Shown: positions 1 through 8,620, counted from the stretch's first letter. The stretch is DNA of 64,000 nt from Pseudobacter ginsenosidimutans (GCF_007970185.1 NZ_CP042431.1:2666001-2730000), one strand, 5' to 3'. The notes: a model not told the origin generated them from the letters alone. Made by a program: numbers and translations.

Positions 1-62
1 TGGATGTAATGCCTTTCCCCGCATCCAAACGCGCCACTTTCCATCTCACCATCGATTTCTAA
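1..62 (+). CDS. C-terminal end of a SusC-like TonB-dependent receptor (partial)
   Basis: The frame starting at base 3 encodes DVMPFPASKRATFHLTIDF and then a TAA stop at 60-62. A short alternating strand that ends in a terminal aromatic residue is what the last beta-strand of SusC/RagA outer-membrane receptors looks like. The SusD-like gene begins about 20 bases later on the same strand, which is the usual susC-susD order. Only about 19 residues are visible, so the assignment rests mainly on the neighbour and the terminal Phe. Confidence 0.6.
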   Translation, partial: DVMPFPASKRATFHLTIDF

Positions 63-80
63 AAACAAAAAATGATTATC

Positions 81-1412
81 ATGAAAAAATCATTCATCAT
101 ATATCTCGCTGCAGGAATGTTGGCAACAGGTTTGTTTTCGTCCTGCAAAAAAGAGATCGGCAGTTTGAACGGCCCGGAAATAGAGGACCTCACAACCAAT
201 CCTACCAGGTTCCAGTTGAACAACGTGGTGATCGGAACAGAATCAGGAATCCGTACAGCACTTGACTTCTACCTGGATGCAGTAGGAGTGGTGGGCCGCG
301 AAATGTATCGCTTTGCTTCATCAGAACCCCGTTACGTGCAAAGCCTGATGGGTAAGGACGGACAGGGCCTCGACAATAATGCTTTCTATCTTACCAATCC
401 CTGGAATGCCCGCTATCGTGGGGTGAAGGCCTGCAATATTTTGATTGAAGGCGCCACCAATTCAACCAGCATCACTAATGAGCAAAGGAAGGGATACCTG
501 GGCTTTGCCAAAACCATCAAGGCTTACCAGTTGCTGCTGAATCTCAACCTCACTTACAGCAATGGCATCAGAGTGGATGTAGCGGATCCGGATAATCCGG
601 GACCGTTCCTGAATTACGATGAATCGCTGAAAGCTATCTGGGACATGCTCAATGAAGCGGTTACTGATTTCACCGGATCAGTGATAGAGTATACTTTGTC
701 TGAAGGATTCTTTTACGGCACTTCATCTCCGGCAAAGCCCACTGTTGCACAGATGATCCAGTTCAATAGGGCCATAGCCGCCCGGGTAGCATTGTACAGG
801 AAAGATTGGCCCGGTGCTTTGACTGCACTCAATGGAACATTCTTTGATCTCAATGGTGATTTGAAAAAAGGATATTACCATGTGTTCTCCACACGCCCGA
901 GTGATCAGACCAACCTGGCTTTTTTCCGTCAGAATGCCACCGGCGAAGTGAGGGTAGCGCATCCGTCTTATGCTGCCGATATTCTTCCGGGTGATGACCG
1001 GCTTGCGAAAGCTCCTTTGAGGACCAATCCTGCATCTGCAGACCAGCCGGCTCTGGTGAGCAATCGCGATGTATTTGTGTATACTTCAAATCTGGCGCCC
1101 ATTCCCATTATCCGTAATGAGGAAATGATCCTGATCTATGCGGAGGCCAAAATCCGATCCACTTCCTATCCTGATGCGATCGTGGCGCTCAACAGGATCA
1201 GGTTGGCCCATAACCTTCCCGTGTATACAGGATTGGCAAATGAGAATGCGTTGATCACGGATCTGTTATACCAGCGCCGCTACTCTCTTTTCTTTGAAGG
1301 GCACCGCTGGGTGGATGTTCGCCGGAACGACAGACTGGCTAGTCTGCCCAATGCCAGGGTCGGGGATACCATATTCGATAAATTCCCCATTCCCCTTACA
1401 GAAGGCCAATAA
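81..1412 (+). CDS. RagB/SusD family nutrient-uptake outer-membrane lipoprotein
   Basis: This is the surface lipoprotein that would cap the SusC-like receptor encoded just upstream and bind the glycan or peptide ligand. The N-terminus is a lipoprotein signal: KK, a hydrophobic stretch, then GLFSSC, with the lipidated Cys about 22 residues in. The C-terminal third carries the SusD signature region, including RNEEMILIYAEAKIR and QRRYSLFFEGHRWVDVRR. The protein is about 443 aa, at the short end for the family. An in-frame ATG at 72 is also possible; 81 gives the more typical signal start. No glycoside hydrolase follows. A terminator comes next, so the substrate cannot be inferred from the window. 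Confidence 0.93.
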   Translation: MKKSFIIYLAAGMLATGLFSSCKKEIGSLNGPEIEDLTTNPTRFQLNNVVIGTESGIRTALDFYLDAVGVVGREMYRFASSEPRYVQSLMGKDGQGLDNNAFYLTNPWNARYRGVKACNILIEGATNSTSITNEQRKGYLGFAKTIKAYQLLLNLNLTYSNGIRVDVADPDNPGPFLNYDESLKAIWDMLNEAVTDFTGSVIEYTLSEGFFYGTSSPAKPTVAQMIQFNRAIAARVALYRKDWPGALTALNGTFFDLNGDLKKGYYHVFSTRPSDQTNLAFFRQNATGEVRVAHPSYAADILPGDDRLAKAPLRTNPASADQPALVSNRDVFVYTSNLAPIPIIRNEEMILIYAEAKIRSTSYPDAIVALNRIRLAHNLPVYTGLANENALITDLLYQRRYSLFFEGHRWVDVRRNDRLASLPNARVGDTIFDKFPIPLTEGQ

Positions 1413-1437
1413 TTTATTGTTTATCCCCATATTTGCT

Positions 1438-1473
1438 GCGCCCCGCTCTTTTTACAGAGCAGGGCGCTTTTTT
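1438..1473 (+). terminator. Intrinsic terminator after the susCD pair
   Basis: A 12-bp stem (1438-1449 with 1456-1467, one C-A mismatch) closes a 6-base loop and is followed by six T residues. It lies 25 bp after the susD stop and before the purA promoter. Confidence 0.85.
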
Positions 1474-1498
1474 ATTTTCCGCTTTTCTGGCATTCGCC

Positions 1499-1506
1499 TA
1501 TTTTTG
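1499..1506 (+). promoter_or_regulatory. Candidate -7 element for purA (TATTTTTG)
   Basis: TATTTTTG matches the Bacteroidota TAnnTTTG consensus and sits 53 bp before the purA start, just after the susD terminator. No clear TTG -33 element was found at the expected distance, so this is a moderate call. Confidence 0.4.
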
Positions 1507-1559
1507 CCCCCGTTTTCCGGAGGCTGTCTCCAGGAAGCTAAACTCACACAAATTCTGTT

Positions 1560-2822
1560 ATGGTTGATGTATTATTAGGCCTTCAATGGGGTGATGAAGG
1601 AAAAGGAAAGATCGTAGATTATTTCGCTCCTCAGTATGATATCATTGCACGTTTTCAGGGTGGGCCAAATGCAGGGCACACGCTGTATGTGAACGATAAA
1701 AAAGTAGTACTGCACCAGATCCCTTCCGGCATCTTCCATGCAAATACCCTCAACCTCATCGGTAACGGCGTTGTGCTGGATCCCGTGATCTTCAAAAAAG
1801 AATGCGATACTGTTGCTCAATTTGGGGTTGACTTCCGCAAAAATCTTTACATCTCCGAAAGGACCCACCTCATCCTCCCTACGCACAGGGCGCTGGATAA
1901 AGCCTCTGAGCTGTCTAAAGGCAACGACAAGATCGGATCTACCCTCAAGGGGATCGGACCTGCCTATATGGACAAAACAGGCCGTAACGGTCTCCGCGTA
2001 GGCGACCTGCTGGATAAATCCTTCACTACTCAATATATCAAGCTCCGTTTGAAGCATGAGAAAATGCTCAACAGCCTGAATTTCCATGAAGACATCACCG
2101 CCTGGGAAGAAGAATTTTTCGAGGCCATCGAATTCCTGAAGACCTTCAAGATCGTGAATGGTGAATACTTCATCAATCAAAAGCTGAGAGAAGGTAAGAC
2201 CGTTCTGGCTGAAGGAGCTCAGGGCAGCATGCTGGATGTGGACTTTGGCACCTTCCCCTTCGTTACTTCTTCCAACACCATCTCCGCCGGCGTTTGTACC
2301 GGTCTGGGCGTGGCTCCTCAAAAGATCAGAGACGTGATTGGAGTAACCAAAGCGTATTGCACACGCGTGGGTAGCGGTCCTTTCCCTACTGAGTTGCACG
2401 ATGCCACGGGAGAAGAACTCCGCCGTATTGGCAACGAATTCGGCGCAACTACCGGCCGTCCCCGCCGTTGTGGCTGGATAGATCTGGTAGCGCTCGATTT
2501 TGCCTGCATGGTGAATGGCGTTACCAAGCTGGTGATGACCAAGGCTGATGTACTTGATGCTTTTGATGAATTGAAAGTATGTACTTCCTATAAGATCAAC
2601 GATAAATCGGTAAAAGCCGTTCCTTTCCAAATGACCCGCGTGGCTATCGAGCCTGAATACAAGTCGTTCAAGGGATGGAAAACCGATATCACTGCACTGC
2701 AATCTGCTGCCGCCTTGCCGGTAGTGATGAAAGACTATGTGACTTTTATCAATGACTATCTTGGAGTTAAAGTTGCCTGGATCTCAAATGGTCCCGGCCG
2801 CGATCAATTGATAGAAATTTAG
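1560..2822 (+). CDS. purA: Adenylosuccinate synthetase
   Basis: PurA joins IMP and aspartate using GTP to make adenylosuccinate, the first committed step from IMP to AMP. The 420-residue length is normal. The N-terminus carries the GTP-binding loop GLQWGDEGKGK (residues 7-17), followed by GGPNAGHT. The middle carries STLKGIGPAYMDK and AEGAQGSMLDVDFGT. The C-terminal half has TTGRPRRCGWIDL, and KVAWISNGPGRDQ closes the protein. The gene has its own promoter region and seems monocistronic, because the next gene is 245 bp away. Confidence 0.98.
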   Translation: MVDVLLGLQWGDEGKGKIVDYFAPQYDIIARFQGGPNAGHTLYVNDKKVVLHQIPSGIFHANTLNLIGNGVVLDPVIFKKECDTVAQFGVDFRKNLYISERTHLILPTHRALDKASELSKGNDKIGSTLKGIGPAYMDKTGRNGLRVGDLLDKSFTTQYIKLRLKHEKMLNSLNFHEDITAWEEEFFEAIEFLKTFKIVNGEYFINQKLREGKTVLAEGAQGSMLDVDFGTFPFVTSSNTISAGVCTGLGVAPQKIRDVIGVTKAYCTRVGSGPFPTELHDATGEELRRIGNEFGATTGRPRRCGWIDLVALDFACMVNGVTKLVMTKADVLDAFDELKVCTSYKINDKSVKAVPFQMTRVAIEPEYKSFKGWKTDITALQSAAALPVVMKDYVTFINDYLGVKVAWISNGPGRDQLIEI

Positions 2823-3067
2823 TAGTTTCATAGCATAATCTTATCAGGGTTTTTTAATGATCAGCCGATCAGGTATCCCACTAATGAAATAGTAGTTAAA
2901 TTATTATTTTTGCCGGTATTTTTTTGTTTGAATTGCATGTGTATCTTAACAGCATATACGTGTGAACAGGCGGGGAAATCCCTGGTGTTTTTACCTTAAA
3001 AAAAATTCAAAAAAAGTTTGGCGAATTAAAAACTTCGCGGAATTTTACAACTCAATCTTACCAGACA

Positions 3068-3547
3068 ATGGCAGCAAAATCTGACAAGGAAAAAAAGACT
3101 GGCGGAAACCCTGCACCAAAGTCTTCTAAGGAACTTCCTAAGAAAGAATCCTCCAAACCCAAAAAAGAGGATGATGATGAGGATGATGATTTTGAAGATG
3201 ATGAGCTGGAAACGCCCAAAGCCGCCAAGAAACCAGGCGGTAAAGCAGCAGCATCCAAGAAGAAATCCTCCGACGATGAAGATGAAGAAGATGGTGATGA
3301 CGATGATGTTGATGAGGTGGATGACTGGGATAAAGTAGAAGAAGACGAAGACTGGGATCCGGACTTCGAAGAATTCGATCTTCCCAAATCCAAGACGAAG
3401 AAATCAGGCGGCGGAAGCAGCAGCGGCGGCGGTGGAAAGAAATCCGCCAAAGACGATGACGATGATCTCGGATTGGATGATGAATTCAAAGACATGGATC
3501 TCTTCAATGACAGAGGAGGTTTCGACGATGATGATGATGACTTCTAA
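3068..3547 (+). CDS. Highly acidic low-complexity protein, function unknown
   Basis: This 159-residue protein starts with a Lys-rich segment (residues 1-35) and then alternates long Asp/Glu runs with short basic or Gly/Ser-rich linkers (a KKSGGGSSSGGGGKK-type stretch around residues 108-122). It ends in LNDRGGF-like sequence and a run of Asp. There is no signal peptide, membrane segment or recognisable fold, so it is probably disordered. The charge pattern resembles acidic tails of nucleic-acid mimics or histone-chaperone-like proteins, but that is only a resemblance. The GAT/GAC triplet repeats make it prone to length variation. A strong hairpin terminator lies 43 bp after the stop and overlaps the start of pabB. 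Confidence 0.7.
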   Translation: MAAKSDKEKKTGGNPAPKSSKELPKKESSKPKKEDDDEDDDFEDDELETPKAAKKPGGKAAASKKKSSDDEDEEDGDDDDVDEVDDWDKVEEDEDWDPDFEEFDLPKSKTKKSGGGSSSGGGGKKSAKDDDDDLGLDDEFKDMDLFNDRGGFDDDDDDF

Positions 3548-3589
3548 GAGAAGATTCAAATCTTTTCCAATAACCGATTTTCGGCTAAC

Positions 3590-3640
3590 AAAAGCACAAA
3601 TGTTGAACTGGACTTACCAGTTCGACATTTGTGCTTTTTT
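3590..3640 (+). terminator. 22-bp hairpin terminator overlapping the pabB start codon
   Basis: Bases 3590-3611 pair with 3617-3638 (22 pairs, a single G-T wobble at 3604/3624) around a 5-base loop, and the right arm ends in TTTTTT (3635-3640). It has the form of an intrinsic terminator for the acidic-protein gene that ends at 3547. The preferred pabB start codon (3600-3602) lies inside the left arm, so transcription through this point would place the pabB initiation site in the stem. Confidence 0.8.
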
Positions 3641-4892
3641 AGATAACCACCAGTACCAGGGTGAGCACCATTCCTTTGAATGCCTGCTCGGCGCCGGTGC
3701 GCTCCATCGCCTGGAATGTAATGCTGGCAATGCTTTTGAGCGATTGCAGCAAATGCATGCCGAACATGGCGACTGGCTTTTCGGCCACCTGGGCTATGAT
3801 CTCAAGAACGAACTATTCCCACTTACTTCAGAGCATCCCGATCCAGTAGGGTTTTCGGATATGTTCTTCTTTGTGCCCGAAGTAGTGATACTGCTTGGAA
3901 AAGATGCAATACATATTGGTGTTCACGGTGATGATCATGCGAAACTGTGGGAAGCCATCGTTAACCAACCCTTTGCAGGTTGGGTAGGGGTTCAGTCGCC
4001 CTTCCAGACCTGGCAGCGATTTTCGAAGCCGGAGTATATCGGGATCATCGAACAACTGAAGCAACATATCCTTCGCGGAGATTGCTACGAGATCAATTTT
4101 TGTCAACAGTTCTACGGTGAAAATGTGAAGCTCATTCCATTGAGGTTGTACGAAGAGCTTTGCGCTGCATCTCCCAATCCTTTTTCAGCATATTACAAAT
4201 GCATTGATAAATACCTGCTCTGCGCCAGTCCTGAAAGATATCTGCGAAAGGAAGGTGATCGTTTGCTAAGTCAGCCCATCAAAGGCACCATGGCCCGTCA
4301 TAAGTTTGACGCCAGCCAGGATGAACAGCGCAAAGAACAATTGCAGAAGAGTGCGAAAGACCGCTCCGAAAATGTAATGGTGGTAGACCTGGTTCGCAAC
4401 GATCTGGCAATGGTTTGTGAAGAAGGTTCTGTTCAGGTGGATGAACTCTTCGGTATCTACAGTTTTCCCCAGGTACACCAGATGATCTCCACTATCAGCG
4501 GCACCCTACGAAATGATCTTAGTTGGGTGGATGCCATCAAAGCTACTTTCCCGATGGGCTCTATGACGGGCGCGCCTAAGCGCAGAGTGATGGAACTGAT
4601 CGAAAAATATGAAGCAGTAAAGCGCGGCATCTTTTCAGGAGCAGTTGGCTATATCACTCCCGACGCAGACTTTGATTTCAATGTAGTGATCAGAAGTATC
4701 CTCTATAATGAAACTACGGGCTATGTCAGTTGGCTTGCCGGCGGTGGCATCACTTTCTACAGTGATCCGCAACAAGAGTATGAAGAAAGCCTGTTGAAAG
4801 CAAAAGCGATCAGGCAGGTTTTTGGAGAAGCGGAGAAAGAATCTTTCCGCGATGTGGAAGCCCGCTGGAACAAACCGACGGAAGGGCAATAA
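3600..4892 (+). CDS. pabB: Aminodeoxychorismate synthase component I (PabB-like chorismate-binding enzyme)
   Basis: PabB converts chorismate and ammonia to 4-amino-4-deoxychorismate for folate synthesis. The 430-residue protein contains the chorismate-binding domain in its C-terminal two thirds, with QPIKGTMAR, DRSENVMVVDLVRNDL, GSMTGAPKRRVME and AGGGITFYSD. Anthranilate synthase TrpE is the main alternative, but no trp genes are near and the single-domain length favours PabB. The start at 3600 keeps the N-terminal FDICAFLDNHQY segment that I recall as conserved in Bacteroidota PabB. The frame is open upstream to 3432, and the next internal Met is residue 52. The start codon sits in a terminator-like hairpin. 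No pabA or pabC is adjacent. Confidence 0.9.
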   Translation: MLNWTYQFDICAFLDNHQYQGEHHSFECLLGAGALHRLECNAGNAFERLQQMHAEHGDWLFGHLGYDLKNELFPLTSEHPDPVGFSDMFFFVPEVVILLGKDAIHIGVHGDDHAKLWEAIVNQPFAGWVGVQSPFQTWQRFSKPEYIGIIEQLKQHILRGDCYEINFCQQFYGENVKLIPLRLYEELCAASPNPFSAYYKCIDKYLLCASPERYLRKEGDRLLSQPIKGTMARHKFDASQDEQRKEQLQKSAKDRSENVMVVDLVRNDLAMVCEEGSVQVDELFGIYSFPQVHQMISTISGTLRNDLSWVDAIKATFPMGSMTGAPKRRVMELIEKYEAVKRGIFSGAVGYITPDADFDFNVVIRSILYNETTGYVSWLAGGGITFYSDPQQEYEESLLKAKAIRQVFGEAEKESFRDVEARWNKPTEGQ

Positions 4893-4894
4893 GA

Positions 4895-4922
4895 AAAGGT
4901 GCACCTGTGCAGGTACACCTTT
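4895..4922. terminator. Bidirectional terminator between pabB and the lytic transglycosylase gene
   Basis: AAAGGTGCACCTG (4895-4907) pairs with CAGGTACACCTTT (4910-4922), with one mismatch. The A run on the left and the T run on the right let it work in both directions, which suits the convergent genes on either side. Confidence 0.7.
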
Positions 4923-4946
4923 CATAAATAATTAAGCAATTCCTTA

Positions 4947-6032
4947 TTACTTCACCTGGCTGGATACACTGGAGCCGCTCAGGAGCAACTGTACGGATTC
5001 ATTCAGGATCACGTACTTGTTGGTCATAAACAATTCCATTTTCTCGGCAGGCAACTTGAGTTCGTAAGCATTGTCTGCACTCGCCATCTTTTTATCGAAA
5101 TCAGGATTGTACCTGTTGAAGGTGGACATATCCATCATCACATGTTTGGCGATGCAGGAAGAATGGTATTTGCCGGAAACGTTTAAACTTTTGGAGCTGG
5201 CCAGTTCATCCGCGCTGAGTTTACGGTTCAGCAGATAAGTGGCCGTTACGCCCATTTGTTCTTTGGCTTCTTCCTTGGTGAGGGTGGTGATGCCTCCCTG
5301 ACCTTCGAATACGTAATGCGTTCCGATGAACTTCTTCACGTGTGTACGGGATTCGGCAGGCAGGTAATACTGGAGATCCCAGAAATTGCGGCTACCGCTT
5401 TTTCGGATGGCTGAATACACGTTACCCGGCCCGCCATTGTAAGCAGCAATAACCAGGAGCCAGTCGCCGAACTCGGTGTACAGGTCTCTCAGGTATTTTG
5501 CGGCTGCAGTGGTGCTCTTGTAGTAGTCGGTACGTTCATCCTTGCCCTTGGATACTTTCAGTCCCAGCACACGGGCTGTACCCGGCATGAATTGCCAGGG
5601 GCCAACGGCGCCGGCCCAGGAAACTGCTGTACGTTTGAGTTTGGATTCTATTACGGCGAGATACTTGAGCTCCGTAGGGAGGCCATAGCGGCTCAGGATG
5701 CCATCCATCATATTGAAGTAGGGGCGGCCCCAATCCTTCATTTCCAGCAGGTCTTCACCATGCTTGTCCATATAATCCTCCACGAACTTAATGGCCCTGG
5801 GGTTCAGTCGTACTTCGGCTGATGTGGTACCTGCCGCTTCCTCATCGAACAGATTGCTGAAACCTCCGGTTTTAGGGGCGGTGGAATCAGCCATACCGGG
5901 GAGGAACAGGCTCGTCTCCAATACAAAGTGATTGGAGCGTGGCTTCTTCTTAACGGCATCCGTTGTTGAAGCCATAGTAAACCATACCAGACACAGTAAA
6001 CTGGCAAAAAATAGCTTTCTTTTCATCATCAT
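4947..6032 (-). CDS. Membrane-bound lytic murein transglycosylase (SLT domain, MltD-like)
   Basis: This enzyme would cleave the MurNAc-GlcNAc bond of peptidoglycan and form 1,6-anhydro-MurNAc ends. A Sec signal peptide (residues 1-26) is followed by a family 1 SLT lysozyme-like domain from about residue 85. The catalytic Glu is E129 in LAVIESKLKRTAVS. It is followed by GAVGPWQFMPGTAR and AAYNGGPGNV, which are the family's active-site motifs. The C-terminal part (about 250-361) is helical-looking and has no clear LysM repeat, unlike many MltD proteins. The gene lies downstream of gatA on the same strand with a 155-bp gap. Confidence 0.92.
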   Translation of the reverse strand: MMMKRKLFFASLLCLVWFTMASTTDAVKKKPRSNHFVLETSLFLPGMADSTAPKTGGFSNLFDEEAAGTTSAEVRLNPRAIKFVEDYMDKHGEDLLEMKDWGRPYFNMMDGILSRYGLPTELKYLAVIESKLKRTAVSWAGAVGPWQFMPGTARVLGLKVSKGKDERTDYYKSTTAAAKYLRDLYTEFGDWLLVIAAYNGGPGNVYSAIRKSGSRNFWDLQYYLPAESRTHVKKFIGTHYVFEGQGGITTLTKEEAKEQMGVTATYLLNRKLSADELASSKSLNVSGKYHSSCIAKHVMMDMSTFNRYNPDFDKKMASADNAYELKLPAEKMELFMTNKYVILNESVQLLLSGSSVSSQVK

Positions 6033-6187
6033 TTGTTTGAGGCACAGAAATGCGACCCTACAGGTATGGATTCAAGAGTTAAAGATGATGTTTCAAATAG
6101 GATAGAGAATAAACGTGGTTCATTAGGATAGGACGAAAAAAAATCGGTGCAGAGAACTCCGGGGGTCGAGCGTTTAGGCTTTTCATG

Positions 6188-7639
6188 TTAACCGGCGAAT
6201 CTGTACCGCTGCATCCACTGATGGGATAACTGGAGCAAAGATAACTCGCAGAATCGGTTTGTCATAATCTGCAACCCATAGGGCATGCCATTACTGTGCC
6301 AAAAAAGCGGGATTGAAATACCGGGAATACCGGTCAGGTTGGAAAAAACTGTAAAAATGTCAGCCAGGTACATGGCGATGGGGTCTTCCATTTTCTCACC
6401 GATTCTGAAAGCGGTGGATGGAGCCGTGGGGAGTATGAGGGCGTCGAACTGGTTGAATACCAGATTTGTTTTGTTGACCAATAGTTGACGTACCTGCTGG
6501 GCCTTCGTAAAGTATGCATCGTAGTATCCCGCACTGAGAACGAAGGTTCCCAGCATGATTCTACGCTTCACTTCCCAGCCAAAACCGTCAGAGCGACTGG
6601 CTTTATAAAATTCGATTAAATCTTGTTTTTTATCCACATTGGCCCTGAAACCGTACTTCACCCCATCAAAGCGGCTCAGATTGGAGCTTGCCTCGGCAGT
6701 AGTGAGTACATAGTAGGCGGGAACGATATAGTCGAGATACTCGAAGTCAACAGGGCTCACGGTATGGCCGTCTGCCTTGAGTTTCTCTATAAGGCTGAGG
6801 ATATTCTCTCTGATCTCGGGATCGAGGGCCGGGCTTTCCAGGGCTTCTCTGAAATACGCGATCCGCAATGGTTTGAGAGCTGTTTCGTCTGTTACCGAAG
6901 CAGCAGAAGGAATGGCTTCTGATGTAGCTGTAGAATCGAAGTCGTCGGCTCCGGCAATCACTTCGAGAACAGCGGCCACATCGGGCACGTTCTGGCCGAA
7001 GATGCCGATCTGATCGAAACTGCTCGCATAAGCGATCAGTCCATAGCGGCTCACCCGCCCGTAGGAAGGTTTCAGTCCAACCACTCCGCAAAAATCTGCT
7101 GGTTGTCTTACCGAGCCACCGGTATCGCTTCCGAGGCTGGCCATACAGAGCCCTGCCTGTACAGCAACGGCGGAGCCGCCCGAAGATCCACCGGGAACGC
7201 GGGTCTCATCCAGTGCGTTCAGCACTTTCCCATAGGCCGAATTCTCATTGGTAGAGCCCATGGCAAATTCATCGCAGTTGGTAACACCAATAATAATGGC
7301 GTCTTCTGCCAGAAGGCGTTCCACCGCAGTGGCGCTGTAAACGGCATTGAAATTTTGCAGGATCTTAGAACCTGCGGATACCGCATGCTGCCTGTAACTG
7401 ATCACATCTTTGATGGAGATCACCACGCCATGCAATCTGCCCATCGGCTTGCCTTCCTTACGGGATTGGTCAAGCGCAGCAGCTTTCTCCAGCGCCTCTT
7501 CGCTGAAAACCTGCGTATAGGCATTGAGGTGACGACGTGATGCTATTGCCAATAAAAAATGCTGAACGGCTTCTGTACAGGTGACAGAACCATTCAGCAG
7601 ATCAGTATGATATTGTTGTATCGAAGTATACGTAAACAA
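6188..7639 (-). CDS. gatA: Asp-tRNA(Asn)/Glu-tRNA(Gln) amidotransferase subunit A
   Basis: GatA is the amidase subunit that frees ammonia from glutamine for transamidation of mischarged Glu-tRNA(Gln) or Asp-tRNA(Asn). The 483-residue protein has the amidase-signature catalytic triad: Lys77 in SIKD, cis-Ser152 in GGSSGGS, and nucleophile Ser176 in SDTGGSVRQP. FCGVVGLKPSYGRVSRYG follows. The spacing matches characterised GatA proteins. gatB and gatC are not in the window, which is common because the subunits are often scattered in this phylum. The gene lies 68 bp downstream of tatA on the same strand. Confidence 0.97.
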   Translation of the reverse strand: MFTYTSIQQYHTDLLNGSVTCTEAVQHFLLAIASRRHLNAYTQVFSEEALEKAAALDQSRKEGKPMGRLHGVVISIKDVISYRQHAVSAGSKILQNFNAVYSATAVERLLAEDAIIIGVTNCDEFAMGSTNENSAYGKVLNALDETRVPGGSSGGSAVAVQAGLCMASLGSDTGGSVRQPADFCGVVGLKPSYGRVSRYGLIAYASSFDQIGIFGQNVPDVAAVLEVIAGADDFDSTATSEAIPSAASVTDETALKPLRIAYFREALESPALDPEIRENILSLIEKLKADGHTVSPVDFEYLDYIVPAYYVLTTAEASSNLSRFDGVKYGFRANVDKKQDLIEFYKASRSDGFGWEVKRRIMLGTFVLSAGYYDAYFTKAQQVRQLLVNKTNLVFNQFDALILPTAPSTAFRIGEKMEDPIAMYLADIFTVFSNLTGIPGISIPLFWHSNGMPYGLQIMTNRFCELSLLQLSHQWMQRYRFAG

Positions 7640-7707
7640 GCGAAACCACCGGTTTTGAGCACAAAACGGTTAAAGGATCAACCGGAAATAGGAGTGACGT
7701 TCAGAAA

Positions 7708-7932
7708 TTATTGAGCAGAGGTAGCTTTCTTGTCTTTTTCATTCATGCCTTCCTCGATCTCTTTCTTCACGTTGTTCTTGGCATCGTTGAACTCACGGAT
7801 ACCCTTACCGATACCGCGCATGAACTCAGGAATTTTACGACCGCCAAACAGGATCAACACCGCTAAAATGATCAGGATCCACTCAGTACCCCCCGGCATT
7901 GAAATCAGCAACAAATTGGCATTTAATAACAT
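7708..7932 (-). CDS. tatA: Sec-independent (Tat) translocase subunit TatA/TatE
   Basis: This is a 74-residue pore-forming subunit of the twin-arginine translocase. It has one N-terminal membrane helix (GTEWILIILAVLILF), then the hinge FGGRKIPEF, an amphipathic helix (MRGIGKGIREF) and a charged tail. The length and layout are typical of TatA. tatC is not in the window. It is followed by gatA on the same strand. Confidence 0.95.
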   Translation of the reverse strand: MLLNANLLLISMPGGTEWILIILAVLILFGGRKIPEFMRGIGKGIREFNDAKNNVKKEIEEGMNEKDKKATSAQ

Positions 7933-7995
7933 GATAAACTATTTAAGTGATTTGAACTACGAAATTACAGCTTTTAGGTGAATAAAATACCCGGA

Positions 7996-8150
7996 GCCGG
8001 GATTGGGAATGTGAAAGCAGGGCTGCGGAAACAAACCAGCGCGGGAGGATGTATTTTTAACTTTTGTTTAGTTGGGTTGGGCTTAGGTAATTCTTCTGAG
8101 CTTTTTCGCTTATGTTTCCGAGGCCCTGCTTTCACATTCCCAATCCCGGC
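7996..8150. repeat. Large inverted repeat, 38-bp arms, 79-bp spacer
   Basis: The left arm 7996-8033 and the right arm 8113-8150 are reverse complements with only two mismatches, including an uninterrupted 28-bp match. The arms include GCCGGGATTGGGAATGTGAA and its complement. The transcript would fold into a very stable stem. No transposase is nearby, so it resembles a non-autonomous or REP/MITE-like intergenic element. Confidence 0.85.
8071..8114 (-). repeat. Diverged intergenic repeat, copy 1
   Basis: Read on the minus strand, this 44-bp block aligns with 8480-8523 on the plus strand at about 36 of 44 positions. Both begin CATAAGCGAA and share GAATTACC and AAGCCCAA. It lies inside the spacer and right arm of the large inverted repeat. 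Confidence 0.7.
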
Positions 8151-8479
8151 TTCCCACCCTGCAAGGGGCATTATGATGAAGCTCCTCCGCAATATTCCCT
8201 ATTAATTTGTTGAAATATATGACACTGAAAGGTAAGTTGGTGGAGATTTATACAGTTCTAACCCGCCCTGATTGCAATTACTCGGGAATGATGCACTTTT
8301 TCCCATCCTCCTTTTTTAATCAAGGAAAATCCGTTTGAACTGGCTTGTCATAGTGCATGAGCCAGTTCCTATGTTGATTTTGTAAATAATCAGACTGCCG
8401 TTGGTCACAGGGGGTACTTTTTGTTACACCTCCCGGGTGGCGAGGCAGCAGTGGGGATGGTCTGCCTCGGCCTTCAAAA

Positions 8480-8523
8480 CATAAGCGAAGAAGTTGAAAA
8501 GAATTACCAAAGCCCAATCCTAC
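8480..8523 (+). repeat. Diverged intergenic repeat, copy 2
   Basis: This block is the opposite-strand relative of 8071-8114. Similarity extends patchily upstream, where a GGGTGG...GCAG...GGGGATGG...CCTCGG pattern at about 8434-8471 recalls the arm of the large inverted repeat. The copies differ enough to be old. Confidence 0.65.
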
Positions 8524-8620
8524 CAAACCAAAGCCCAATAAATATCCTCCTGCGCCGGTATGTTTTACAGCCGACGCAGACCATCACCCTGCTGCTAATC
8601 AAAAACAGCAACAGAGGAAT

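Noticed and set aside
1294-1578. 94-codon plus-strand frame spanning the susD end and purA start
   Set aside because: It crosses the susD terminator and the purA promoter and overlaps both genes in another frame.
1575-2702. Long antisense open frame inside purA (375 codons)
   Set aside because: It is the shadow of a strongly coding gene; its translation is rich in Cys and His and has no recognisable domain.
2858-2872. TGATC/GATCA hairpin after purA as a terminator
   Set aside because: The stem is only five pairs and no T run follows it.
3160-3345. GAT/GAC triplet repeat as a possible non-coding microsatellite
   Set aside because: It encodes the Asp/Glu runs of the acidic protein in a continuous frame.
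7978-8205. Small open frames on both strands in the 8-kb intergenic region
   Set aside because: They arise from the inverted repeat, with the same segments read on opposite strands, and have no start signals.
8320-8538. 72-codon minus-strand frame with LRLCFEGRGRPSP-like sequence
   Set aside because: It is a translation of repeat copy 2 and shares its similarity only with copy 1, so it is repeat-derived rather than a gene.
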